A stretch of 64,000 nt of DNA from Paraburkholderia unamae (lineage in GTDB: Bacteria > Pseudomonadota > Gammaproteobacteria > Burkholderiales > Burkholderiaceae). A program made the position numbers and the translations under genes. The stretch is taken from positions 62,001 to 126,000 of the forward strand of contig NZ_QLSU01000026.1 in assembly GCF_003268775.1 (NCBI RefSeq), given 5' to 3'. Under the pieces are notes generated by a model that was not told the DNA's origin, did not search any database, and saw only the letters and a program-made list of their open reading frames with translations. Below are positions 50,661-59,298 of the stretch, piece after piece (positions within the stretch are counted from its first letter, which is position 1; every line of letters begins with the position of its first letter).

Positions 50661-52217
50661 TCAGCTCACCTGACGGGTCTGGTTCTGCCAGTACGGCGCG
50701 CGCAGGTCGCGCTTGAGAATCTTGCCGGCGGCCGAGAGCGGCAGCGCCTCGCGAAACTCGATGGTTTTCGGGCACTTGTAGCCCGCAATGAACTGGCGGC
50801 AATGCTCGCGCAACGCGGCTTCGTCCACGCGGGCGCCGGCGCGCGCCACGACCACGGCGTGCACGGCCTCGCCCCAGCGCGCATCGGGTATGCCGATCAC
50901 GGCGCATTGCGCGACCGCGGGGTGGCGCGAGAGCACGTTCTCGACTTCGGCCGAATACACGTTCTCGCCGCCCGTCACGATCATGTCCTTCATGCGATCG
51001 ACGATGAAGAGATAGCCGTTCTCGTCCATATAGGCGCCGTCGCCCGTGTGGAGCCAGCCGTCGCGCAGCGCCTGGCGCGTCTCCTCAGGCTTGTTCCAGT
51101 AGCCGAGCATGACGTTCGCGCCACGCACGGCGATTTCGCCCACCGTATTGCGCGGCACTTCCACGCCGTCGGCGTCCACCACCTTCACGCTCACGCCGAA
51201 GCCCGCGCGCCCGGCCGAGCGGTAGAGGCCGCTCGCGCGCCCTTCGGGGCCGTGATTCGCGGGCGGATTGACCGACACCACGGGCGCGGCCTCGGTCAGA
51301 CCGTACGCATGGAAGAATTCGATGCCGGGCAGCGCCGCGAGCGCGGTGTCGAGCACGCCTGCCGCGATCGGCGAAGCGCCGTAATAGATGCGCCGCAGCG
51401 ACGAGAGATCGCGCTGCTTGAAGTCGGGGTGCTCCAGCACGGCTTGCAGCATGGTCGGCACGAGCAGGATCTCGTCCACGCGGTCGCGCTCGATCGCCTC
51501 CAGCACGGCGCGCGGCTCGAAGGTGGGGAGCACGACGTGCGTGTCGCCGGCGACGAAGTGCCCAACCGCGCGCGCCATGGCCGCCGTGTGAAAGAGCGGC
51601 GCGGCGTGCAGCGAGATGGCGTGCTCGTAGCTGCGGAATTCGGCCATGCGCGAGATGGCCGAAGACCACAGATTCAGGTGCGACTGCATCACGCCCTTGG
51701 AACGGCCGGTCGTGCCGCCCGTATACATGATGGACGCGAGGTCGTTGCCGCCACGAAACGCGTCGGCCACGGGCTGGGCTTCGGCGATCAGCGCCTCGTA
51801 GGCGAGCATGCCTTGCGGCGCTTCGCGCTCACCCGTGTAGACGAGCGTCGGGCGGTGGGCCGCCTTCGCGGCGATGTCCTGGGCGAGCGGCAGGAAGTGG
51901 TCGTCCACAAGGAGAATGCGCGTGTCGCAATCGTCGAGCGAATAGACGATTTCGGGCACGCTCCAGCGGATATTCACCGGATTGAGCACGCCGCCGCCCC
52001 ACCACACGCCGAGCATGTATTCGAGGTAGCGGTCGGAATTGAGCGCGAGCATGCTCACGCGGTCGCCGTCGCCCATGCCGAGCGACTGGAGCGCGCCGGC
52101 GAGGCGCGCCACGCGTGCGCCCAGTTCCGCGAAAGTGCGCGTGCGCTCGCCGTAGCGGATCGCGATGTCCGCCGGGCGCTGTTGCAGGCAGCGATGCAGG
52201 CCTTGAGTCAGGTACAT
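50661..52217 (-). CDS. Acyl-CoA synthetase (AMP-binding family)
   Basis: 518 aa. Motif MYTGGTTGRSKGVM (ATP/AMP P-loop), HAYGLTEAAP adenylate motif, GWLHTGDGAYMDENGYLFIVDRMKD and C-terminal Lys in GKILKRDLRAPYW are present. It activates a free carboxylic acid to its CoA thioester with ATP. First gene of the reverse-strand catabolic operon and divergent from the LAL regulator, so likely directly controlled. Similar in place to AlkK of alkane clusters. Substrate unknown, medium-chain or branched acid probable. Confidence 0.93.
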   Translation of the reverse strand: MYLTQGLHRCLQQRPADIAIRYGERTRTFAELGARVARLAGALQSLGMGDGDRVSMLALNSDRYLEYMLGVWWGGGVLNPVNIRWSVPEIVYSLDDCDTRILLVDDHFLPLAQDIAAKAAHRPTLVYTGEREAPQGMLAYEALIAEAQPVADAFRGGNDLASIMYTGGTTGRSKGVMQSHLNLWSSAISRMAEFRSYEHAISLHAAPLFHTAAMARAVGHFVAGDTHVVLPTFEPRAVLEAIERDRVDEILLVPTMLQAVLEHPDFKQRDLSSLRRIYYGASPIAAGVLDTALAALPGIEFFHAYGLTEAAPVVSVNPPANHGPEGRASGLYRSAGRAGFGVSVKVVDADGVEVPRNTVGEIAVRGANVMLGYWNKPEETRQALRDGWLHTGDGAYMDENGYLFIVDRMKDMIVTGGENVYSAEVENVLSRHPAVAQCAVIGIPDARWGEAVHAVVVARAGARVDEAALREHCRQFIAGYKCPKTIEFREALPLSAAGKILKRDLRAPYWQNQTRQVS

Positions 52218-52594
52218 GTTGTCTCCGAGCTTCTTGTGTCGTTCTCGCCGCGCCGGTCGAGGGAGGAAGGGCGTGGCTGTCGTGAAGTCGGTATCACTTT
52301 AGGCGCGCGGCGGCCAGATGTCCTGAGCCGAAGGGAGGATTTTGGGGCGCGCACGCGAATCGTTCGAAAGGAGTACGACGCCGCCCCGCGGCTGTGGAAC
52401 AATAGGATGACGATTGCGCAAGCAACGGAAAAAGAGGGTGCGAACCTGTGGGGCGGTGTCAAAACCCGCATTGAACCCGATTCGCGCCCGGCAATAACGA
52501 ACTGGAGTGAGACAGGTCCACTGCCCGGCCGGACCGGCCGGCGGCGGACCCGCGAGGCGCGCCGCCGCGCGCGCCGCAGAAGGAATCAGCGCCT
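52218..52594. promoter_or_regulatory. 377-bp divergent control region between ligase and LAL regulator
   Basis: No credible gene on either strand. It must hold the promoter of the catabolic operon (reverse) and of the regulator (forward). A perfect GC palindrome CCGGCCGG-A-CCGGCCGG occurs at 52525-52541, in the probable leader of the regulator. An AT-richer stretch near 52390-52430 (GGAACAATAGGATGACG) is the best place for a forward -10. I see no clear sigma-54 site. Confidence 0.5.
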
Positions 52595-55327
52595 GTGAAC
52601 ATCGCCGATGCACACGCCGCAAGCGGCAACGAAAATCATCCCCGCGGGATCGTCGCATCGAAGCTGATGCCGCCCGCAGACAGTCCGTCACATCTGTTGC
52701 GCGCGCAACTGATCGAGACGATCGCCGGCGCCCACACGGCCCGGCTCGTGCTGGTCCGCGCTTCGGCGGGCTTCGGCAAGACCACGCTGTTGCAGCAATA
52801 CGCGGCGTACTGCCGCGCGCACCGGCGCGAGGTGGCGTGGCTGCGCCTCGACGCCGCCGACAACGACTTCTCGCGCCTGCTGCAACACCTGGACGCGGCG
52901 TTGCCCGGCCCGCGCACGCCGCGCGCGCTCGCGCTGGACCCCGAGACCTTCGGGTCGAGCCTGATTGAGCGCGTGGCGGCGCACGGCAAGCCGCTCGCCA
53001 TCCTGCTCGACGACTTCGAGTCGATCCAGGGCGGTCCCGTGCTCGCCTTCATGCAGGACCTGATCGCCGCCTTGCCGCCCGGCAACCCGCTCGTGATCGC
53101 CTCGCGCGTGACGCCGGAGCTGGGCATCGGCCGCATTCGCGCGCGCGGCGAGCTGCTCGACATCAATCCCGCCGCGCTGCGCTTCACGCTGGCGGAGGCC
53201 AGCGCGTTCATCCGGGAGAAATGCGCGCTGCCGCTGCGCGACGCCGATATCGCCACGCTGCACCGCTGCACCGAAGGCTGGGCCACGGCCATCTATCTGG
53301 CCACGCTCTCGCTGCGCACGCGCACCGACCACGCGGCCTTCGTCGCCTCGTTTTCGGGCACGAATCTCGAACTCGCGGAGTATCTGGCCGAAGACATCCT
53401 CGCGCGGCAGCCCGAAGCGTGCCGCACGTTCCTGCTGGAAACGAGCGCGCTGCCGCAGTTTTCGGCCGCGCTGTGCGACGCCGCGACCGGCCGCAGCGAC
53501 GGCCGGGAGATACTCGACTATCTGGAGCGCGCGAATCTCTTTCTCGTACCGCTCGACGGCGAGCGCGCCTGGTATCGCTATCACCGGCTGTTCGCGAGCT
53601 TCCTTCAGCACCGGCTGCGCGCGGCGCAGCCCGAGCGCGAGCGCGCGGTGCACGGCGCGGCCGCGCGCTGGTATCTCGACGCGCAACGCCCGGTGCCCGC
53701 CATCGACCACCTGCTCGACGCGGGCGACGAGGCCGCCGCGCTCGCCGAAATCGCGCACCATTCGCGCGCCCTGCTGGGCAGCGGCCGCCTGCGCCTGCTG
53801 ATGCGCTGGCTCGACCGCATTGGCGCCGAACGGCTGGCCACACGGCCCGATGTGGGCCTCACCTACGCCTGGGTGCTGCTCCTGAACCGCCGCTACGCCG
53901 ACGCCATGCGCACCGCGCAAAACGTGGTGGACGGCAGCGCCGGCAAGCCCGACCAGGCGAGCGTCACGTTCGTGGCGGAAGCCATTCGCGGCGTGCTGCT
54001 CGCCCTCACCGACCAGGTCGAGGCGTGCGCGCAATCGAGCGCCGTTTTGCTCGACCGCCTGCCCGACCGCGCGAACTTCTCGTTCTACAGCCTCACGAAT
54101 TCGCTCGCCTTCAGCTACGTGTGCACCGACCGCTACGACGAGGCGCGAGGCGTGCTCTCGCGCGCGTTGCGGCGCGCGCACGACCATCCCTATGTCGTGA
54201 TGCGCACGATGGCCGAGACCATCGAAGGCATCATCGATCTCGTGCAGGGGCGGCTTGGCACGGCGCTCGCGCGGCTCGAAATCTCGGCGGCCAACGCCAC
54301 GGCGAACCGCACCGTGGATTCGGGCGGCGGCCGCACCAGCGTGGACAGCGTGCGCTCGCTCGCGCTCTACGAGAAGAACGCGCTCGACGACATGACGCAT
54401 CTGCTCGCCGACGCGCTGCCGCGCGCCAAACGCGTGGGCGTGACCGACGGCCTGATCGCCACGCACGTGCTTTCGGCGCGCGCCGCGCTCATCGAGGGCA
54501 ATGTCGAGCAATGGCTGCGGCTGCTCGCCGAGCTGGAGCAACTGGGCCGCGCAGTGAAATCCGATCGCGCGGTGAGCGCCGCATGGCTCGAACGCGCGCG
54601 CGTCGCCACGCTGGAGGGCCGCCTCGACGCGGCCGAACAAGCGCTGCGCGCGGCCACGCTGCACGCGGATTGGGCGCGCACGGGCGTGTCGTTCCATGCC
54701 AGCGAGATCGACGAGCCGGTGCTGATGCGCTGCCGCCTCGATATCGCGCAGGGCCGCTACGCCACGGCGGCCGAGGCGCTGCGCGAGGCGCTCGAACAGG
54801 CGAACGCGCGGCGTCGCCATTGGCGCGCGCTCAAGGTGCGGGTGTTGCTGGCGCTCGCGCTCGAAGGCGGCGGCGAGCGCACCGGCGCCTTCGACACGCT
54901 CACGGAAGCGCTGCGCATGGCGAGCCACGAAGGCTTCGTGCGCGCGTTCCTCGACGAGGGCGAACCGCTCATGCGCCTCATCGGCGCGTGGGCCGAGCGC
55001 GGGCCCACGCAGATCGCCTCGCTCGGCGTCGTGCCCGCGTTCGTCACGCAATTGCTGGAGGGCGTGCCGCCCGCGCATGCGCGCGAAGCCATGGCGCCCG
55101 ATCTTGCGCCCTACGGGTCCGATTCGCCCGCCGACGCGCTCACCGCGCGCGAGCTCGACGTGCTCCGCATGCTCTCGGCGGGCCACCGTAACCGCGTGAT
55201 CGCGGAAAAGCTCTTCGTCTCCGAACTCACCGTGAAGTCGCATCTACGCAAGATCAACGCCAAGCTCGGCGCGGGCAATCGCACCCAGGCCGTCGCGATC
55301 GGCCGCGCGAAGGGGCTCATTCCCTGA
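52595..55327 (+). CDS. Large ATP-binding LuxR (MalT/LAL, AlkS-like) regulator
   Basis: 910 aa from GTG 52595. Walker A in ASAGFGKTTLLQQY (about 57-66) and ILLDDFESIQGG as Walker B, then a winged/helical STAND ATPase region, TPR-like helices (about 360-800) and a C-terminal LuxR HTH (about 845-905, LTARELDVLRMLSAGHRNRVIAEKLFVSELTVKSHL). This is the MalT/AlkS/AcoK arrangement: ATP and inducer binding drive oligomerisation and activation. It diverges from the acyl-CoA ligase gene, so it probably activates the island. Inducer unknown. Confidence 0.93.
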   Translation: MNIADAHAASGNENHPRGIVASKLMPPADSPSHLLRAQLIETIAGAHTARLVLVRASAGFGKTTLLQQYAAYCRAHRREVAWLRLDAADNDFSRLLQHLDAALPGPRTPRALALDPETFGSSLIERVAAHGKPLAILLDDFESIQGGPVLAFMQDLIAALPPGNPLVIASRVTPELGIGRIRARGELLDINPAALRFTLAEASAFIREKCALPLRDADIATLHRCTEGWATAIYLATLSLRTRTDHAAFVASFSGTNLELAEYLAEDILARQPEACRTFLLETSALPQFSAALCDAATGRSDGREILDYLERANLFLVPLDGERAWYRYHRLFASFLQHRLRAAQPERERAVHGAAARWYLDAQRPVPAIDHLLDAGDEAAALAEIAHHSRALLGSGRLRLLMRWLDRIGAERLATRPDVGLTYAWVLLLNRRYADAMRTAQNVVDGSAGKPDQASVTFVAEAIRGVLLALTDQVEACAQSSAVLLDRLPDRANFSFYSLTNSLAFSYVCTDRYDEARGVLSRALRRAHDHPYVVMRTMAETIEGIIDLVQGRLGTALARLEISAANATANRTVDSGGGRTSVDSVRSLALYEKNALDDMTHLLADALPRAKRVGVTDGLIATHVLSARAALIEGNVEQWLRLLAELEQLGRAVKSDRAVSAAWLERARVATLEGRLDAAEQALRAATLHADWARTGVSFHASEIDEPVLMRCRLDIAQGRYATAAEALREALEQANARRRHWRALKVRVLLALALEGGGERTGAFDTLTEALRMASHEGFVRAFLDEGEPLMRLIGAWAERGPTQIASLGVVPAFVTQLLEGVPPAHAREAMAPDLAPYGSDSPADALTARELDVLRMLSAGHRNRVIAEKLFVSELTVKSHLRKINAKLGAGNRTQAVAIGRAKGLIP

Positions 55328-55374
55328 GGCGCGAACCTCCGCTTGCCCTGTGAACATCGACCGGAACAAAAACC

Positions 55375-55860
55375 ATGAACGACCGAGTGAGCGCCGACAA
55401 CATCGCCATTAACGTTGCGCCCGCAACCATTGAAGCCGACGCGCCGCCGCCCGGCTTCGCGCCGCTGCCGCTGCGCAGCGGCTATATGGGCCAGTTCGGC
55501 GCGCTGTACTTCGACGCGGCGCGCGGCGTGATCGGCACGCGTGTTGACGAACGCCACCTGAACAACCTGGACATCGCGCACGGCGGCATGCTGGCCACGC
55601 TCGCCGACACCGCCATCGGCGCGGCGATGATGCGCGCAGCCGGACGCGAACCGCCCGCCGTCACGGCGCATCTGGGTCTGGATTACCTGGGCGTCGTGCG
55701 CCCCGGCGACTGGCTCGAAGCGCACGTCGAACTGGACAAAATGGGCGCGCGGCTACGCTTCGCGACTTGCCGGCTCATGGTCGGCTCGCGCTGCATGCTC
55801 AAGGCCAACGCCACGTTTGCCGTGCTGGGTGATCCGGCCAGTCCTTCCAATCCGGGCTGA
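55375..55860 (+). CDS. PaaI-family hot-dog thioesterase
   Basis: 161 aa. Signature NNLDIAHGGMLATLADTAIGAAM with the catalytic-site pattern HGG and following Asp, then LGLDYLGVVRPGDWLEAHVELDKMG. It hydrolyses acyl-CoA esters, often to release trapped CoA in aromatic or unusual acid catabolism. Follows the LAL regulator by 47 bp and may share its transcript, giving the island a CoA-salvage enzyme. Start ATG 55375. Confidence 0.9.
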   Translation: MNDRVSADNIAINVAPATIEADAPPPGFAPLPLRSGYMGQFGALYFDAARGVIGTRVDERHLNNLDIAHGGMLATLADTAIGAAMMRAAGREPPAVTAHLGLDYLGVVRPGDWLEAHVELDKMGARLRFATCRLMVGSRCMLKANATFAVLGDPASPSNPG

Positions 55861-55896
55861 GCGCCATCGGGTCTTGCGCAAACGCCGCATAGCATG

Positions 55897-55926
55897 ACGC
55901 CGCCGCCCCTTGCGAGGCGGCGGCGT
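55897..55926. terminator. Bidirectional terminator between thioesterase and csbD
   Basis: ACGCCGCCGCC (55897-55907) pairs perfectly with GGCGGCGGCGT (55916-55926) across an 8-base loop. It sits in the 93-bp gap between two convergent genes. The T tract is short (TTGCT on the forward strand), but the 11-bp GC stem and place support a terminator for both. Confidence 0.65.
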
Positions 55927-55953
55927 TGCTCATGGCTGACGCATCAGGCGGCG

Positions 55954-56142
55954 TCAGTGATGCTTCTTCATCATGTCCTTCGCGGCCTCCTTCATGTCGC
56001 CGACATTCTTGCGTGCCTGACCGGCTTCCTGCTGGAGGTCGCCCTTCACTTCGCGCGCCGGGTTATGGGTTGCGCGGCCCACGGCCTCGTTGACCTTGCC
56101 CTTCATCTTTTCAGCCGTGCCCTTCACCTGGTCCTTATTCAT
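55954..56142 (-). CDS. CsbD-family stress protein
   Basis: 62 aa from ATG 56142 (GGAGTG ribosome site). Typical CsbD sequence: MNKDQVKGTAEKMKGKVNEAVGRATHNP, repeated charged helices and ending DMMKKHH. Small soluble helical proteins of unknown function, induced by general stress in many bacteria. Alone, between two strong terminators. Confidence 0.92.
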   Translation of the reverse strand: MNKDQVKGTAEKMKGKVNEAVGRATHNPAREVKGDLQQEAGQARKNVGDMKEAAKDMMKKHH

Positions 56143-56249
56143 GGTCACACTCCACGTAAAAGCGACGGTGTGTCGCGACGCTTCGTATAGCGCATGCACT
56201 GTGCCCGAGGTGTCGGGGAGCCTCGCAGGCGTGCTTTTTCAGGGCCCAA

Positions 56250-56273
56250 ACCGGCCGGGAAAGCCCGGCCGGT
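56250..56273 (-). terminator. Terminator of the cyo operon
   Basis: A perfect 10-bp stem ACCGGCCGGG / CCCGGCCGGT with a 4-base loop begins 23 bp after the cyoD stop (56297). The reverse-strand sequence after the stem is TTGGGCCCTGAAAAAG, so the T tract is weak. It also separates csbD from read-through. Confidence 0.65.
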
Positions 56274-56296
56274 AGAGACAGGTAAAGGCAGGCCGG

Positions 56297-56671
56297 TCAA
56301 TCGTGCGCCATGGCGCGGTCGATCGAGATTTGCGTGGGCATCATGTTGACGTTGGCGTTATGCATGACCCACAGCGAAAGCCCGACGATCACCGCGATCA
56401 GGAACGCCGTGCAGATGAAGATCGCCGTATTCGAGCGCTGCTCGCGCGCCGCGCCGATATGCAGGAAATACACGAGTTGCACGACAAGCTGCGCAATGCA
56501 GAGCACGACGATGGCCGCGAGCCCGAAGCCCGGCGAAACGACTCGAAACATCACCACGCCGAACGAGGCGAGCGTGAGCACGAGCGAGAGCACCGTGCCG
56601 ATCATGTAGCCCTTGAGGCTGCCATGCGACGCGTCGTGGCCGGCCTGGTGAGTGGCATGGGAATGGCTCAC
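56297..56671 (-). CDS. cyoD: Cytochrome bo3 quinol oxidase subunit IV
   Basis: 124 aa from GTG 56671, which overlaps the cyoC stop; the long upstream frame is a shadow of cyoC and cyoB. Three hydrophobic helices (GYMIGTVLSLVLTLASFGVV, GLAAIVVLCIAQLVVQLVYFLHIG, TAIFICTAFLIAVIVGLSLWVM) match CyoD. It helps assemble CuB and stabilises subunit I. Last gene of cyoABCD. Confidence 0.93.
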   Translation of the reverse strand: MSHSHATHQAGHDASHGSLKGYMIGTVLSLVLTLASFGVVMFRVVSPGFGLAAIVVLCIAQLVVQLVYFLHIGAAREQRSNTAIFICTAFLIAVIVGLSLWVMHNANVNMMPTQISIDRAMAHD

Positions 56672-57279
56672 AGGAAACCTCGCAGATAAACAAACGTAAA
56701 CACACAGATCCACACGAGATCGAGAAAGTGCCAGAACAGGCTCAGGCACGCGAGGCGGCGGCGCACCGCGCCGCTCAGGCCGAACTTGAAGGTCTGGTGC
56801 ATCATGATCGCGATCCAGAGCAGACCGGCCGTGACGTGCAGCCCGTGCGTGCCGACCAGCGTGAAGTACGCCGAGAGGTACGCGCTCGTGTGCGGCCCCG
56901 CGCCGTCGGCGATGAGCTTGGCGAACTCGTTCACCTCCATCGCGACAAAGCCCGCGCCGAACAGGAACGTCACGGCGAGCCATACGATCACCTGCTCGCG
57001 CCGCTGCGAGTGCAGGCTCAGCATGGCCATGCCAAAGGTGACGCTGCTCGCGAGCAGCAGCAGCGTTTCGCCCAGCACATAGGGCAGTTCGAACAGTTCC
57101 TTCGCCCCGGGGCCGCCTGCCGTCGCATTCGCGAGCACGCCGAACGTGGCGAAAAGCGTCGCGAAGATGAGGCAGTCGCTCATCAGGTAGATCCAGAACC
57201 CCAGCGTGGTCTTGGTGCTGTCGTCGTGCCCATGATCGTGACCATGACCATGGGCGTGGGTAGTAGCAGCGTGAGCCAT
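56668..57279 (-). CDS. cyoC: Cytochrome bo3 quinol oxidase subunit III
   Basis: 203 aa. An N-terminal His/Gly/Asp-rich stretch (HAHGHGHDHGHDD) precedes five helices; GFWIYLMSDCLIFATLFATF and HGLHVTAGLLWIAIMMH are family hallmarks. Structural subunit of the terminal oxidase in the inner membrane. It sits 3 bp after cyoB and overlaps cyoD. The His-rich N-terminus may bind copper but is common in Burkholderia members. Confidence 0.94.
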   Translation of the reverse strand: MAHAATTHAHGHGHDHGHDDSTKTTLGFWIYLMSDCLIFATLFATFGVLANATAGGPGAKELFELPYVLGETLLLLASSVTFGMAMLSLHSQRREQVIVWLAVTFLFGAGFVAMEVNEFAKLIADGAGPHTSAYLSAYFTLVGTHGLHVTAGLLWIAIMMHQTFKFGLSGAVRRRLACLSLFWHFLDLVWICVFTFVYLRGFL

Positions 57280-57282
57280 GGT

Positions 57283-59292
57283 TTAAGCCATCTCCTCGAT
57301 TTTCCCGGATTGATCGACACGCTTGATGCCGAGTTGCTTGAAGCGCGCGTTCTCGATGCGCTCGACCTCGGCGGCCGGCACCCAGTAGTCCACGTCCTGG
57401 TCGTAGCTGCGCACGATGAAGGTGGCGATCATGCCGATCAGGCCCACCGCCGCGAACAGCCACATGTGCCACACGATCGCGAAGCCGAACAACAGGCTGA
57501 ACGCCGCGATGATGAAGCCCGCGCCCGTATTGCGCGGCATGTGAATGTCTTCGTACTTGCGCGGCTGCACGTAGGCGCGGCCCGCTTCCTTGTTGTCCCA
57601 GTGCTGCTCCATCGAGGTGATCTCGGGCAGCACGGCGAAGTTGTAGAACGGCGCGGGCGACGAGGTCGACCATTCGAGGCTGCGGCCGTCCCACGGGTCG
57701 CCGGTCACGTCGCGATTGGCTTCGCGGTTGCGCAGGCTCACCACGATCTGCACGATGAACGCGAGAATGCCCAGACCCACGAACACCGCGCCCACGAGCG
57801 CCACCACAAGCCACGGGTGCCAGTCGGCCACTTCATAGTGGTTCATGCGGCGCGTCATGCCTTCGAAACCGAGGATGTAGAGCGGCGTGAACGCGAGCCA
57901 GTAGCCGATCAGCCAGCACCAGAACGACACCTTGCCCCAGAATTCGTTGAGCGTGAAACCAAATACCTTGGGGAACCAGAAGCTCACGCCCGCGAGGCAG
58001 CCGAACACCACGCCGCCGATGATCACGTTGTGGAAGTGGGCCACGAGGAACAGCGAGTTGTGCAGCACGAAGTCAGCGCCCGGCACGGCGAGCAGCACGC
58101 CGGTCATGCCGCCCACGGCGAACGTCACCATGAAGCCGATGGTCCAGAGCGTGGCGCTGTGATAACGAATGCGGCCGCGGTACATCGTGAACAGCCAGTT
58201 GAAGAGCTTCACGCCGGTCGGAATCGAAATGACCGTGGTCATGATGCCGAAAAACGCGTTGACGTTCGCGCCCGAGCCCATCGTGAAGAAGTGATGCAGC
58301 CACACGAAGAACGAGAGAATGCCGATCGACGAGGTGGCGTAGACCATCGACTTGTAGCCGAACAGCGGCTTGCCCGAGAACGTGGCGATGATTTCCGAGT
58401 ACGCGCCGAACGCGGGCAGGATCAGGATGTACACCTCCGGGTGGCCCCACACCCAGATCAGGTTGATGTACATCATCGCGTTGCCGCCCAGCTCGTTCGT
58501 GAAGAAGTGCATGTCGAAGTAGCGGTCCATCGTGAGCAGCGCGAGCGTGCCCGTGAGCACCGGGAACACCGCGACGATCAGGATGTTGGTGATGAACGCT
58601 GTCCAGACGAACACCGGCATCTTCATCATGTCCATGCCCGGCGCGCGCATGCGCAGGATCGTCACGATGAAGTTGATGCCCGAGAGCGTGGTGCCGAGCC
58701 CCGATAGCTGCAACGACCATATGTAGTAGTCCATACCTACGGTTGGACTATAGCCAAGCTCGGAAAGCGGCGGATACGCCACCCAGCCCGTGGCCGCGAA
58801 GTCGCCCACGAACATGGAGACCATCACGAGCACCGCGCCCACCACCGAAAGCCAGAAGCTCAGCGAGTTGACGAACGGATACGCGACGTCGCGCGCGCCG
58901 ATCTGCAACGGCACCACCACGTTCATCAAGCCCAGAATGAGCGGCGTGGCCACGAAGAAGATCATGATGACGCCGTGCGCCGTGAAGATCTGGTCGTAGT
59001 GATGCGGCGGCAGGTAGCCCGCCGCGTCGCCATACGCCAGCGCCTGTTGCACGCGCATCATGATCGCATCGGCGAAACCGCGCAGCAGCATGACGATCGC
59101 GAGAATGATGTACATGACGCCAATGCGCTTGTGGTCGACGGAGGTGAGCCACTCGCGCCACAGATAGCCCCACTTCCCCGCGATCGTGATCGCGGCGAGC
59201 AAGGCGAGGCCGCCGAGCGCCACGACGGCGCCGGTGCCCATGATGATCGGCTCGTGCCAGGGAACGGCGTCGAGCGTGAGTTTTCCGAACAT
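57283..59292 (-). CDS. cyoB: Cytochrome bo3 quinol oxidase subunit I (haem-copper)
   Basis: 669 aa, usual for CyoB. Haem-copper centre is intact: WVWGHPEVYILILPAFG (His-Glu-Val-Tyr cross-link motif), VWLHHFFTMG (CuB histidines) and LLAVPGADFVLHNSLFLVAHFHN (haem ligands). It oxidises ubiquinol and reduces O2 to water while pumping protons. Followed by cyoC after 3 bp and preceded by cyoA after 6 bp. Electrons from SQR and the GMC enzyme in this window would end here through quinol. Confidence 0.96.
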   Translation of the reverse strand: MFGKLTLDAVPWHEPIIMGTGAVVALGGLALLAAITIAGKWGYLWREWLTSVDHKRIGVMYIILAIVMLLRGFADAIMMRVQQALAYGDAAGYLPPHHYDQIFTAHGVIMIFFVATPLILGLMNVVVPLQIGARDVAYPFVNSLSFWLSVVGAVLVMVSMFVGDFAATGWVAYPPLSELGYSPTVGMDYYIWSLQLSGLGTTLSGINFIVTILRMRAPGMDMMKMPVFVWTAFITNILIVAVFPVLTGTLALLTMDRYFDMHFFTNELGGNAMMYINLIWVWGHPEVYILILPAFGAYSEIIATFSGKPLFGYKSMVYATSSIGILSFFVWLHHFFTMGSGANVNAFFGIMTTVISIPTGVKLFNWLFTMYRGRIRYHSATLWTIGFMVTFAVGGMTGVLLAVPGADFVLHNSLFLVAHFHNVIIGGVVFGCLAGVSFWFPKVFGFTLNEFWGKVSFWCWLIGYWLAFTPLYILGFEGMTRRMNHYEVADWHPWLVVALVGAVFVGLGILAFIVQIVVSLRNREANRDVTGDPWDGRSLEWSTSSPAPFYNFAVLPEITSMEQHWDNKEAGRAYVQPRKYEDIHMPRNTGAGFIIAAFSLLFGFAIVWHMWLFAAVGLIGMIATFIVRSYDQDVDYWVPAAEVERIENARFKQLGIKRVDQSGKIEEMA

Positions 59293-59298
59293 GTGTGA

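Noticed and set aside
52688..55243. 851-codon reverse-strand frame
   Set aside because: Complete antisense of the LAL regulator, no recognisable domain, no ribosome site, typical shadow composition.
56728..58707. 659-codon forward frame over cyoB/cyoC
   Set aside because: Shadow of the oxidase genes; His/Arg/Glu-rich with no domain.
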